From Tetracentron sinense (lineage: Eukaryota > Streptophyta > Magnoliopsida > Trochodendrales > Trochodendraceae), in NCBI GenBank assembly GCA_015143295.1, contig CM026573.1, forward strand, positions 8,337,934-8,401,933: a DNA stretch of 64,000 bases, written 5' to 3'. Each line of letters starts with the position of its first letter. Within the stretch, counting starts at the first letter, position 1. The notes beneath the pieces are model-generated. The model worked only from the letters and a program-made list of their open reading frames with translations. It did no database searches and was not told where the DNA came from. Made by a program: the position numbers and the translations under genes. Positions 47,412 through 58,785 of the stretch are shown in pieces.

Positions 47412-48118
47412 TTTTTTGCGGCAAAAATGGAGATCGAAGAAAGAAGCAAAGAAGAAGAGAGAGTTGCAGAGACCCACGAGAGACACGAGATTTGTTTTAC
47501 AAGAGATGAGGAAATGAAGAATAACCCTAATTTCTGCTTTTTTTACAGGAAAAGCACGTGTTCGTTCTCTAGGAGAATCTGAACCGTTGATCTCAGAATA
47601 GTGGAAGAGATTCGTTGTTACTGACCATTGATTTAGAATTTCTGGTATACGTGGACATGAGAGGACATTTGGCTTGCAGAGGTTTCTTGGCTAACAAGTG
47701 TATGACTCAGGTTTTGCAGGCCCAGCCCGTTCACTACTGGGCTATATGTTTCAGCCCAGTTATCCCATTAAGCCTCTATGGTTTTAGGCCTTGGCCAAAG
47801 GCTAGAAATCTTGTCCAAGGGCTGGCAGGGCCATTCATGGGCCCTACCTCTCTTTTTTCGCTTACCTTTTTTTTTTTTTTTTTTTAAATGTTATTATCAT
47901 TAATTTATAGATAGTGATCGTGTTTGAATTATTGTCACATCTCTATCGTACTATTTCCAATTCTATTTGGAATGAATCAAACTTAGGATAGTCTAATTTC
48001 TGCTTTAGAGGACATTGGCATCCGCCGCCACTAATCTAAGGAACAAGTTTTAATTGGAACAAATTCTTGATAAATATGTGGGTCCATATTTTGTCCTCCC
48101 TTATATGATTTTCACTTA
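47412..48118. promoter_or_regulatory. VDAC upstream region
   Basis: The likely 5' UTR and promoter of VDAC lie just above 47411 on minus. The plus-strand ORF at 47615-47887 has no family signature and ends in a homopolymer, so it is not called. No TATA box could be placed with confidence. Confidence 0.35.
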
Positions 48119-48267
48119 ATGCTATGTTTGTTTTGATGAAAAATAGGGGAAAACAAAAGAATTTCATGAAAAATGTCATTTATCGCATGTATTTTCTGTA
48201 GGACAATTGATATTTTTCATGAATTTCATTTGTTTTCCCCTATTTTACATCAAAACAAATAGAGCAT
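48119..48267. mobile_element. Small foldback MITE (~149 bp), family copy 2
   Basis: Arms gctatgtttgttttgatgaa / catcaaaacaaatagagc and aggggaaaacaaaa / ttgttttcccct, as in 14739-14885. Confidence 0.75.
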
Positions 48268-48591
48268 AAATGGAGCCCCTTCACTAAAATTCATATCCGA
48301 CCCAAATGCTTGTATTTCAATAATCTCATTTCCAATAAAAGTGACAAAAGTAGTTTAGCTATTAACTTGCGATTGAAGTGTTGAGACTTCGCAAGGGGTG
48401 TATAAGGGTTCATAACTTCACTATAGTCAGGCCCTTTTTTGGAGTGAGTTTGTGGGTTTACTTAGCTATAACCATAGGTTGATTGCTTGTGGGTTTATAC
48501 TGTGTTACATGATACCTTAAAATTAAAAAAGAAAAAATTAACCTGCGATTGGTCAACAACATGCATTTCATTCTCTAGATAATTCTCCCTT

Positions 48592-48737
48592 ATGCTATGT
48601 TTGGTTGTCGAGAAAATATGTGAAAATATGGAAAAGAAAAGAAAATTTTATATTTCCAATACAATTCTTAGCTGTGTTTTATCTAATTTTTTTTTCTTTT
48701 CCATGTTTTCACTAATTTTCTCAACAACCAAACATAG
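48592..48737. mobile_element. Small foldback MITE (~146 bp), related
   Basis: Termini atgctatgtttggttgtcga / caacaaccaaacat and gagaaaatatgtgaaaatat / atgttttcactaattttctc form the arms. Confidence 0.7.
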
Positions 48738-49388
48738 GGTTAGTTAAAGCGTCGAGGGAACCATTGTGCATAGAATAAAGTTTGTTCTAAGATCGTCGAA
48801 CTATGCTTTCAACTAACATCTTCCAAAAAAAAATATGCTTTCAACTTTCACTTAAATACCACCCAAAAAACAAAGTTATATAATCAAATTGCTAACCTGG
48901 AGGTACTTATGAATTTGCCTTCCTTTTTTTATGCATTGTTTGTTCATAATTTATTCAATAATTAATCTTACTACATGACTGACTATTTGCCTGCTCGTTG
49001 AAGTTTCGGATACCCTATGTCTTTTTATAAGCTCTGTTTTAGTTTATAATCACTCATATATTGTCGCTTATGTTACTGGACACATAATTTTCCTTTCTTT
49101 TTATCATTTCTCACTTTTGATACAAGGCTAAACATTAGAAACAGATCGTGATTTTTTTTTTTTTTTTGAAATTTGTAATATGCCATAATGACATTGACAG
49201 ACAAAAAAAAAAGTCAGAACTTTAGATATGTCCCACCTAGAAGACATCTACTGCAGAATTTTAACATTATATGTTTGTGATCTGCAAAACAATTATCATA
49301 TACTTCCTCATTACAAAGCATCATATTACTTTTTTTATTTTGTTTATTTTACTTTCTGGCAATTCACTCTTTGTGGGGCTTCTACACT

Positions 49389-49619
49389 TCATTTTACAAG
49401 AGAATCCTCAGGAACCGTCGCGCCGTTTGGATTCTTAGCACTTTTTTCAGCTTCTTCGAGCTGTTTCAGAATTTCTTCTCTCTTTATCCCCAATGCCTGC
49501 ATCTTGGCGTCGATCTTTTCGAGCTTAAGCTTTAGCTTTCCTGCATCATTCTTATCTTCAGGATTCTTCTTCTTTTTCTCCTTTCCACCATTTTCTTTAT
49601 CCTCTTGACCTTCACCATC

Positions 49620-49650
<31 letters not shown>

Positions 49651-49763
49651 GATTTCTCATCTCCCTTCTCTTGCTTTTCCTCCACATCCTTATGTTTGTC
49701 ATTCTCCTTCTTTTCAGTTTCGCTTGAAGCTTCATTCTTCTCTAAATCCGTTTTGTCTCCCAT
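49389..49763 (-). CDS. Small lysine-rich coiled-coil protein, unknown function
   Basis: A single 124-residue frame with a strong compositional bias. Residues about 1-75 are almost only K, E, D, N and G (a DKKKKKKDKDGEG block), so probably disordered and basic/acidic mixed. Residues about 76-112 form a predicted helix, LKLKLEKIDAKMQALGIKRE, heptad-like and ending in ILKQLEEAEKSAK. I recall similar short lysine-rich plant proteins ending in a LKLEKIDAKMQAL-type helix, but none with a defined role. No intron is needed. No neighbouring gene is close enough to inform function. An expressed gene is plausible; a low-complexity chance ORF is not excluded. Confidence 0.55.
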
Positions 49764-50165
49764 TTGAGTATTATTTCAAGTATTACAGAGATACGTATTT
49801 TCGCCACTCGAATCTCTCCTGAAAGATGGGTAATGAAAAATAGGCACAGAAAAAGGACTATAAATTGCATGAAAAAATATTTGTAAAATGGTAGGAAGTA
49901 CAAAATAAACTAACAGAGAGGTTCTTCATATGAAAGTCTGTTTAAACTAAAAATCAAAGCAATATGATAAATGAATCAAAGAACTCTTTATTATATAGTC
50001 CGGGCAGTTGAATCTTATCTTAAACATGTCAATTGCTTATATATCCAATTAGATTTAAATATCTAGTAAATATTGTCAATCAAACCATACTTACCAATTT
50101 CCATGATTATGCCTTTCCTCTAACAAGTATATTTTTCGAATAATAAAACAATTCATCTGTAAAAG

Positions 50166-50366
50166 AAAAATGGGTGGACCAATGGTTCCTGGGTCTTCTC
50201 GCCATGCGAGAGGTCTTGGGTTCCATTCCTCACTCCCCCTATGGTGGCAGCTCCTGCACGGTTTTCCGGACTTATCCAGTGTGGCAGGTTGTGGGCGCTT
50301 GTTCACACCCCTTGGGATTAGTCCTGACCCCAAGGGTTGGAGAACCCCGGGTCTCAAAAAAAAAAA
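50166..50366 (+). mobile_element. SINE-like retroposon with poly(A) tail
   Basis: tRNA-like head with A-box region gaccaatggttcctgg and B-box-like gggttccattcc (about 50219-50230). A unique body follows, then a 15-A tail at 50356-50370. There is no convincing target-site duplication. Surrounding sequence to 51300 shows no gene. Confidence 0.6.
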
Positions 50367-51305
50367 AAAAATCATCACAAAGAAGGCGGATGCGTTCATT
50401 TGCACAACATGCATTTCACAATCTTGCAAGCGCACAAGTAGTATTCCATATGGATGACATAGTTTGGTGTCATGTTAATGCCTTTGGACACACAAAATGT
50501 ACAATTAGCCGAACCCTTCGATTAACCCTAGGCGTCCCAGTGAACCGAACTCGAGACTGCCGGGTTTACGGTTTGTCCCCAGTGGGCTACCCCCTTGGGG
50601 GTTCTAGGCGTCTTTCTAGTCGAGCTTACAATGCCATGCATAGAAAAAAACTGAGTATAGGCCATGGATGTGAAAACACTCGATCACACGGAATTCACTA
50701 ATTGGTGGCGCAATCACTAGGGGAGATTGTGCCCAAAAACATGCAACAAAACACCAAACTGTATTAGAACAAGAGGAAGCAAAAATAGAAGAAAAACAGA
50801 CCTGAAATTTCAAATCCTTTTGGGTATTGGATAGAAGTTCGAGTTTCAATACCAATTTGTTTCAATTTATAGGGAACATAACACGGCCTTTTCTCTCTAA
50901 CCGTACCAAAATTAGACAAGACCCCTAAGTAACGGCAAGGATAGTAATTGTTACCGGGAAATGCGATACACCCACAATACCATACTCACACAGCCCTCGC
51001 TAAGGACCCGGATGTTAGACATTTCCTTGATCTGTATATGTAGTTACATTGAGTGCAAAATAAACCCTAGGCAGGGAAGATCATTGGATTGGATTTCGAT
51101 TCTTCCAAAGCCAACTATTGTTAGTGATAAATTGATATTTTATAACTACCAACGACTCTTAATCCGGGCCAGAAACGCAGCTTTATCTCAATGAGTTGGG
51201 ATTATATTCAATTGTGATTGAACTTGGGAGAGTTCAATTGCACCCACTAGTCAACACGTCCTTTTTAACTCCCTTTAATTGTGATTAAGATTCTCTAATC
51301 TTAGG

Positions 51306-51460
51306 CACTACATGAAAAAGCATATTAAATAATTGCCACAAACCATAATTTTTCGCTAACTATGGCATCTTTCATTTAAACTATGGCTAAAAACCATTGC
51401 TTTTCACAAGAATTAATCGATAGTTTGTGGCCCATAAACAATGTTTTATAACCTCGGTTT
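51306..51460 (+). mobile_element. CACTA-type transposon terminus (fragment)
   Basis: cactacatgaaaaagcat closely resembles the cactacaagaaaaa terminus of plant CACTA (En/Spm) elements and is followed by repeated aaccatdg words. No inverted partner was found in the window. Confidence 0.45.
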
Positions 51461-54247
51461 AAAAAAAAAATTTAACCCTAAAGATTAAAACTTCTTAACC
51501 AAAGTAAAATGGGTAATTAAAAGGACTTTGTGAGCAATCAAGAATGGACAAGATCCGGACTATATCCCAATACATGAGACTCTTACTAGTGGAATCCCAT
51601 TTCCAATTTGAAGAAGGCAAATCATAGTCTCACAATCCATACTCACCTTTTTAGCAAATAAAACAAATGACTTCATGCGAACTGATACTTGTGAGAGTAT
51701 GCTTACTATTCTTTAGTATGCTTATGTAAAAAGGGGTGAGAATAGGGATTGTGAGAGTATGCTTACCATTCCTCTTACAATTTTACTCATTGGGTCATTT
51801 TTGGTCAAGGAGCAAGTAGTATGACACTTTATAATTTAATTTGATAGATTAACTATTGACTAGAGCTCCACCGAAAATCTCAAAATTTTATATATAAAAA
51901 TATCCTTATTTCATTTTTCTATCTACCAAAATGCCTTGACAATAGACTTGTTTTGCATAACTCCAAAAATCACTTTTAACCAGAGCTCTAGTTAACTCAC
52001 TAATCTCTTTTCCATGGAAAACACCTCAAACCGGTTAAAATGTCCCTATTTCTTAATTGAAGTGTCAGGAGAGCCTTGGTAAATTTTCATTTTGTGTGTT
52101 TTTTTGAGTTTAAATAAGAGGCAGAGGATTTTCTCTATAGTTACAAGGTTGCCACCATGTTTGTGCTTAAATGGGGAGATCCACCTAAACATTTTCAAGT
52201 GGAGCTCTACCTCATATTTAAACTCTTTTTTTACATTAGTTTTGAAAATTCATATTTGTTCTTTCCTGAGAAGTGAAATTATCAATGAAGTAATAGAAGT
52301 ATGTCAAAATGCAAGAATAAGAATAAGTTTACTGAGGAATGGGCTTATATTTAACCCCCCCAAAAAAAAGGAATGGGCTTATATAAATCTTAAATTTTTC
52401 TCAAAGTATTAGATCTCTCCTCTCACTTTAAAATAGGCTCTTTTGGTAAGATGTGTTGGGTTCAACATGTGGTTCCAGTGTGTGTTGTTGGCTTAAATAT
52501 GTGCAAGTTGTGTATTACCTTTCAACCAAAAAATAATGAGGCTTAGATGGAGCTGCATTGGTCTACCCACACAAAAGGAGCTCTTAATTACCCATGTAGA
52601 AGGATCGCTTTTTATTTAGCATATCATTAAAAAAAAAAAAAAGAGTCAAGAATTATTCCACAAATGATCTTTCAATTGAATTCTTGAAAATCATTAAAGC
52701 GAGCACATCATTTACAAAAATAAAGAAATTACTTTAAATCACGTTTAATACAATATAATAAGAGTCTAAATATGAGCTGGAGCTGTGCTTCAAAGCTTAA
52801 ACAGATTTCCCTGCAAAAGCATGTTGACATTTATATCATAGTGACAAAGTTGGGGTTCGAGAATAATTCGGCATCGATCAAGTTTGGAAAATTCGGAAAC
52901 AAAATAAAAAGTAAATTAATAATTATAAAAATATACGGAACAATTTGATTAAAATATATTTAAAAATAATAATTTTTTTGAACAATTTAGGAATAATTTG
53001 TAAAAAATGCAAATAATGCAGAAAAACGCCGTTTTTTTTTTTTAAAGTCGAGATTTAAACGCAAAATTATTCGGCAACTCCAAAATTTGTAAATAAAACA
53101 CGTTTTTTTTATTTTAAAAAAAGACAGTGTTTTTTCTTATAATGATTTATATAATTATTAGTGGCAGTTTTGTAACAAGATTTTCAATTGCCACCATTCT
53201 AGAATGAAAAAAGTGGAGCTCCGTCAAATGTTTTCAAGGGAAGCTCCCACTGATATATTAACTGAATTCCATATAAACGTGAGAGAGAAGAATTTTTTAT
53301 AAAATTACTTTTGGTACCGAAAAGAAGAAACTTGACTTATAAAGTTTTTTTCGTGTTTGTGTTTTTTTAAAATTCTTTTTCACGCTTTTTATCTTTTAAA
53401 ATGATAGGGCATGCATAGTCTATTCAACTATCTTAGGTTTGAGGGATGCTAGCCATATTCTGACAATTAAAAAAGAAGAGATTAACTATGAAGATGAGCA
53501 ACCAAAAAAATAGCCTTTGAGCGGTGGGAGTTTAGTAATTACAAATATAAATGAGTATTTATATCACCAAACCTTTTCTCTTATAATTTCTAAAATACCC
53601 TTGTTAAAGCCTTATTTTGGGTTGCTAGTAAGGGGATACAACACCACTGGGATATTCCCACACTTGTGAGCCCCACACACAAGATCATTTAATTTGTTTT
53701 ATTATCAGGAAGGTTGAAGTATGAAGATGCAAATATGCTTAGCAAATTAAAATCTTGACGTTTTGGTCCATTCATATCTACTTGTAAACCATAGAAATAT
53801 TCATAAACCCAACTTCTGGAGTGAGATCTCACTCAGATTTCTATTCACCAACCTGTCTAAGCCCTCCTTTTCTTAGTTAAGTAGTCAACCAATTCAAAGA
53901 GTAAGAAAAAACTCACACCTACCTTTCTCTCTTTTCTCTCCTCCTTAATGTTATTGGGCTAGGGAAATACTTAGCTTAAAATTCATTTGCTCCTAGGGTT
54001 AGCATTCTAACCTTGATTTTTAAAAAACAAAAAAAAAATATTAACTTTAATTTTCTTAAGTTTAACCATAATTAAAAAGGAATATAAAAAAAAACACGTG
54101 ACCATGACATTAGACTACATAATCTAATGCATGGTGTGCTAATCACTGCCTATGTTATTTTCAACTTATCAACACACCACATGTTCATTCATTCCCCACA
54201 ACTCCCCACCATTTAAAAAAACAAAGAAAGTACTATTCTAGTCTTCA
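51461..54247. other. Gene-poor intergenic region
   Basis: No gene recognised. A 15-bp direct repeat, ggaatgggcttatat, flanks ttaacccccccaaaaaaa at 52336-52384. 52840-53110 is AT-rich with aattcgg/gaataattcgg words. Pieces of the gttaagattcac family occur near 51240-51300 and 53990-54080. Confidence 0.5.
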
Positions 54248-57200
54248 CTACAGTAATCGATCAGATAGGCTTGGAAGACGCCGGAAAAAGTTCAAGCTCG
54301 CCGGAGGCATTGGGTCTCTAAACATAGGGTGGCGTAGGAAATAGAATCCGAGCGCCACTGCCACCATCTTAGGAGGGGTCACGTATAATATTACTGCCAC
54401 CGCTAGGCACACCCCAATGAACATCCTAGTTGCCCGTGGGTCCCTCCAGCTCACCAGCGCCTGGACCCTCTCACCCTGGGCTGCAATATCCCCCAACACT
54501 GTTTGTATCCTTGCTCCCAATGTTCTTAACCTATCGTAACGGATTCGGACAATATCGGGTGTCCTTTGACTTGGCATGCCATCAAACTCCTCGTCCATCT
54601 CATCCGGGTTCACTGTTTGGGCTTGCGAGAGCCGGATATCCATACCCGCCGGGTTTTTTGGCCGGAACCGGTAGTACCACACTCCGATCAAGAACACGTA
54701 GAAACACATGGTTGGGACTACCAAATCCGGAAACCACACCAGCACCAAGTATAGCACGTGCACAAGTATAGTTGTGACCCGGTTTCTCCACCGTCGGATA
54801 TCATCCACCCATTTTAACAATCCAACGGCCCATCCAAGCACCGCGATGATCCTATACCAATTTGCCTTACTCTTGCGCATACTCCATGCATGTGAATCCG
54901 CATCAAGCATGTATTCAACCACGTCAGATCCGAGCGGTGGCTCAGATCGTTCGAGCCACTCCGCTACCATCTTAGTGGCTGCTCTACGCAATACCTCCTG
55001 TTTGGCAACACCCAACGGACAGAGGTAGTGCATTCGGGGCAGCAATGGCTGCCCGTACATGTCGCAAGTCTCGAGCACCAAAGATGGGCTGGCGAACCGG
55101 ACCGCTAGCTCGATCTCGCCCATCTTCTTCACCCCGGTTCGCTCCAGCACTAACAATGGATACGAATTCTTATACACCTTGTTACTCTCTAGCGTAGATA
55201 CACGTATACGTACCTTCCCGATTCCGTAGTCAATCTTCTCCCCTGCCATGTCAGCAAAAATACGCCAGTTGTCAAACACTCCTACTGTTAGTACAGTGCA
55301 TGGGTCATAGACTTGCCACGTGTACTGCTCGTTCCACCGTGGATCAAAGCTATCTGTGATGGTTTTTGTCCGGACCCACTTTTTTCCATACTTTGCAACA
55401 CAGTAGGCATCCGTAGAGCCCTTCCCTCCAACTCTGGTTTTCATGGGAAGCAAACCTCGACACCCGAGTATACCGAGTTCCAGAACTCCGACAGCCGGTT
55501 TCCATAGCTGCTTCGCGGTTGGACGGAAGTCGCTACACACGTGTGCCGCCTCGTCAAGCACGTGGTAACCACCTTCCAAGCAAAGGCGGAGATGAATCCG
55601 GCCGAGGTAGGACCCACATCCGCAAACACTCTCGCCCTCCAGTACAAACCATTTATCAGCTACGTGGCGCTCATCCAACCGTTGTTCGATAGAGGTCAAC
55701 GGAACATTGACGTGCCCGATTTTGATCGCACGGTCCTCGACGCGTAAGATTAGATGGTCTTCGAGAGGTTCACTTGCAACACAGAAGAGGTCTTCGTGCC
55801 AGGAAAACGCCGAGCTATGATTGTTCATGGTCCCGCGTCTGGTTCGTACGGACTGAAACCCTAGCTTTGCTTCAACTCGTATTTCCGGCGTCGTCGCCGG
55901 AAGTCCGTGTGAAGAAATGTGGAGGTCTTGAGCTTCGATAACAGTAACTCGAAGATACCAGAGCTTCGGCGACTGGTAGACCTTCGAGCGAGTGTGGCTC
56001 ACGTACGGTGCGTCGGAGCTCCATGACTCCGGAAACGCGTCGTCGGCTTGAGTTCCGATCCAAACGGAAAGCTGGATGTTGCCGGTAATGTTGCGGCAAT
56101 GCTGATCGGCGTCGCCTTCGAGACGAAACCATTGTGGAGCTAACGGACTGTCCGGTGGATCACGAACGGGAACATCTGATAATCCGAAGCAAACGCCGCC
56201 GATAAACTGGTCGGACGGACCGTCCCAGACGGAGATCTCTAATCTTTCGGTGTTGGAATCGAGTTGGTTTTGGCTGAGAGCAAAGACCTGGTTCCACTCA
56301 GGATTTCCAAAAGGTTCTCCTGGTCTGTAACTCGCTGGTTTTGATCTAAGAATGTGGTTACCCATTCGGATCTTTACGTACGGGATTCCGATCGCTGAGA
56401 GGCCACGGCCATTTCCTATTCGAATGAAGAGGTAGTGCATCGACTCGACGAGATCGTAAGCCTTTTCGCCGGTAAATCGGTTCGCGATAGCTCCCGACGC
56501 GTAATCTCCGTTCGTTCTCCTCAAAAGTTTAACGCGATCGGAATTCTCTGTTCCTCCAATCTGCATCTTCCGTACTTCGGCCCGAAACTGTAACTCCGGC
56601 TGCACAGGCATAAACGTGTCACCCGGTAGCTGTTGCTCTTGTTGTACGGTCAGAGGTTTCAATTCTTTTACGATGACGATCGGCGGAGGATGCATCGTCA
56701 TTTGAACTGGTTCTGTTGGTGCCGGAATATCCGGTGGCATCCTATCCTCCGGCGACTTCTTCGTCTCCACCTCCTTTTCCGGCGCTGCTCCGTCGGGTTT
56801 CTTGATCTCAATTTGTTCAACCTGGTTGTAAATTCTCAGCCCAATTTTGCCTCTTATATAACTGAAAACATTTTTCTTTTCCAAAGGGAAGTGGTTCAAG
56901 CCTTCGTTCCCTTTCTTCGATAATTGACTACCGTACAGCTTTACTCGACCGAGAAAATGATTTTTCCGAGCACTTCCACTGCTGTTACTCATTTTCTTGT
57001 CGTTGAAGACCTCGATTTCGAGCTCTTCAGCATCCAGTATCTTCAGATCGGTGATGATGAACTCCAGCTTCTCGTTCCATACTGGATTAAGATCTTTGAA
57101 CTTCGTGGAAGTACGTTTTCTCTGTCCGTCGAATTCTGCAATCACGTAAGGACTAGAGCTACCTTGTCCGTCTTTGGGGAGAAGATCGAGAGCATCAACT

Positions 57201-57265
57201 ACTTCAACGATCAGCTTCCGTATCGTTGTTGTTTGTGGCGGCGGCGACGATGGTGTTTTCGTCAT
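54248..57265 (-). CDS. Multiple C2 domain and transmembrane region protein (MCTP), QUIRKY-like
   Basis: A single-exon gene of 1005 residues; plant MCTPs are usually intronless and about this long. They are ER-anchored tethers concentrated at plasmodesmata and act in cell-cell signalling and trafficking. C2A lies at residues about 16-132 (VEVVDALDLLPKDGQGSSSP, FKDLNPVWNE). A proline-rich linker (about 158-225) follows, as in QUIRKY/MCTP15-type proteins. C2B is about 276-402 (YLFIRIGNGRGLS), C2C about 436-563 and C2D about 594-725 (KGSTDAYCVAKYGKKWVRTK, FDPRWNEQYTW). The PRT_C domain with hydrophobic segments (about 832-864 and 945-976) closes the protein. The start is the first ATG of a long open frame; the GC content is higher than in the flanks. 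Subtype assignment rests on the linker and is less sure than the family. Confidence 0.93.
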   Translation of the reverse strand: MTKTPSSPPPQTTTIRKLIVEVVDALDLLPKDGQGSSSPYVIAEFDGQRKRTSTKFKDLNPVWNEKLEFIITDLKILDAEELEIEVFNDKKMSNSSGSARKNHFLGRVKLYGSQLSKKGNEGLNHFPLEKKNVFSYIRGKIGLRIYNQVEQIEIKKPDGAAPEKEVETKKSPEDRMPPDIPAPTEPVQMTMHPPPIVIVKELKPLTVQQEQQLPGDTFMPVQPELQFRAEVRKMQIGGTENSDRVKLLRRTNGDYASGAIANRFTGEKAYDLVESMHYLFIRIGNGRGLSAIGIPYVKIRMGNHILRSKPASYRPGEPFGNPEWNQVFALSQNQLDSNTERLEISVWDGPSDQFIGGVCFGLSDVPVRDPPDSPLAPQWFRLEGDADQHCRNITGNIQLSVWIGTQADDAFPESWSSDAPYVSHTRSKVYQSPKLWYLRVTVIEAQDLHISSHGLPATTPEIRVEAKLGFQSVRTRRGTMNNHSSAFSWHEDLFCVASEPLEDHLILRVEDRAIKIGHVNVPLTSIEQRLDERHVADKWFVLEGESVCGCGSYLGRIHLRLCLEGGYHVLDEAAHVCSDFRPTAKQLWKPAVGVLELGILGCRGLLPMKTRVGGKGSTDAYCVAKYGKKWVRTKTITDSFDPRWNEQYTWQVYDPCTVLTVGVFDNWRIFADMAGEKIDYGIGKVRIRVSTLESNKVYKNSYPLLVLERTGVKKMGEIELAVRFASPSLVLETCDMYGQPLLPRMHYLCPLGVAKQEVLRRAATKMVAEWLERSEPPLGSDVVEYMLDADSHAWSMRKSKANWYRIIAVLGWAVGLLKWVDDIRRWRNRVTTILVHVLYLVLVWFPDLVVPTMCFYVFLIGVWYYRFRPKNPAGMDIRLSQAQTVNPDEMDEEFDGMPSQRTPDIVRIRYDRLRTLGARIQTVLGDIAAQGERVQALVSWRDPRATRMFIGVCLAVAVILYVTPPKMVAVALGFYFLRHPMFRDPMPPASLNFFRRLPSLSDRLL

Positions 57266-57604
57266 CGTCGTTTCATCTTCGTCGGAAAATGGATTTGCCG
57301 GCGAATGTCGTCAATTGCTCGGTAGAGACAAGCGGAAGTTACGCTTCTCTTGTTGGATTAGCTTTTTAGTTTTTACTCTGCTTTTCTTATTTTTAAATTA
57401 ATTTTTGGTTTGGGGAATGTTTGGAGAAAGGGTTCTGTCTGTTCCTATTCTCTAAGGTGGTGGGACTTGGGAGAATAGATTCCACTCCTTAACGGAGCCT
57501 TTCCTTTACTTTCTTGTGTGCGTGTGTATGCGATATCTTCCTTCTTTTTGGGTTCCGTATTTTCTTTTTGGCCTTGCTAGTCCTAGTCTCATCTATTATC
57601 TACA

Positions 57605-57945
57605 AAACAAAGACTCGTAATCTTCTCCGGTTGTTACTGGTTTTGCCAAAACCGATTTCGCCCCAAGGTGGCCATGTGTCCATTTTACACTCTTTAACTG
57701 TGGTTAAGATTCACTAATCCTAAGGTTCACGGACCTATCTTTGGTTTTTAGAAAAAATATTTAAAAAAATTTTACCTTAGGAGTAAGTGAATTTTAACCA
57801 CGGTTATAATTTTATTTAAATTATTTTTTCTAAAAATCAAGATCAGGTGGGTGAACCCTAGGATTGAGTGAACTTTAACCACAGTTAAGAGGTGTCAAAA
57901 GGGACATGTGGCCACCTCAAATGGAGAAGATTAGGAGTCAAACAT
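57605..57945. mobile_element. Foldback MITE of the gttaagattcac family (~330 bp)
   Basis: Left arm gactcgtaatcttctcc ... aaggtggccatgtgtcc ... tttaactgtggttaagattc; the right arm is its complement, gaactttaaccacagttaag ... gggacatgtggccacct ... ggagaagattaggagtc. This is the best-preserved member and defines the family for the rest of the window. The ends abut A-rich flanks, so a target duplication could not be read with certainty. Confidence 0.75.
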
Positions 57946-57984
57946 AAATTAACATCAGTCATTGTTTTGAACCAAAACCAATTA

Positions 57985-58298
57985 GTAATGAAATCCTCTA
58001 CGGTTATAATTGGACTGAGGGAGTCTAGATACGCCCTTGAGGTCGCCACCTGTCCCTTTTGACATTTCTCTTAACTATAGTTAAGATTCACCCACCTTTA
58101 GAGTATATTCCCATATCCTTGGTTTTTAGAAAAAAATATTTTTTATAAAATTAATCCTAAGAGTTAATGAATTTTAATTAGGATTAACTTCTTTAAAATA
58201 TTTTCTCTAAAAACTAAAGATATTTGAGTAAATAGTAGGGGTGGGTACATCTTAAACATAATTAAGAGATGTCAAAAGAGACACAAGCAAGTTGCGCC
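57985..58298. mobile_element. Foldback MITE, same family, adjacent copy
   Basis: Arms ctgtcccttttgacatttct ... aactatagttaagattcacc and gggtgggtacatcttaaaca ... taagagatgtcaaaagagac are complementary. More diverged than the copy at 57605. Confidence 0.65.
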
Positions 58299-58306
58299 GC
58301 AGACAC

Positions 58307-58777
58307 TAGGGTTGTAAAAGGAGCGGGATATTGGTATATCCGAATTCGTATCCGATTATATATCCGGATATCCAAATCCGAATAAATATCTGGTGGATAG
58401 TGAAATATGATATCCGTATCCGACTCTGATTAAAATATCTGGATTCGGATAATATCCAAATTATCCGATTAATCCTTAAAAAAATAAAAAAAATATAAAT
58501 TAATATTAAAAAAATATAAAAATTTTATTATAAAAATATATTTTAAAGGTTACATTAATTTTATAAATTTAAATTATATTATTTATATATATTATATAAT
58601 CGGACGGATATTTATCGAGTTGGATATAACAGTATCCGAATCCATATACGATTATAAACGGATAGTATTTTACTATCCGAATCCGCTCCACCGGATACTT
58701 ATCCGGATAATAATCTAACTAAACGGATTCGGATATGAATCAGATACGGATAATATCCGAATCCGTTTACAGTCCTA
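58307..58777. mobile_element. atccgaat-rich MITE, copy 2 (471 bp)
   Basis: Ends tagggttgtaaaaggagcgg / cgtttacagtccta are inverted repeats. The flanks gcagacac (58299-58306 and 58778-58785) are an exact 8-bp duplication, the hAT pattern. The interior is made of tatccgaatccg words on both arms. Similar in plan to 15006-15494. Confidence 0.85.
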
Positions 58778-58785
58778 GCAGACAC

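Noticed and set aside
47160-47486. 108-codon minus ORF covering VDAC exons 1-2
   Set aside because: It reads through the first intron; the spliced VDAC frame explains the coding parts.
54430-57325. Several plus-strand ORFs opposite the MCTP gene
   Set aside because: Shadows of the 1005-codon minus-strand frame.
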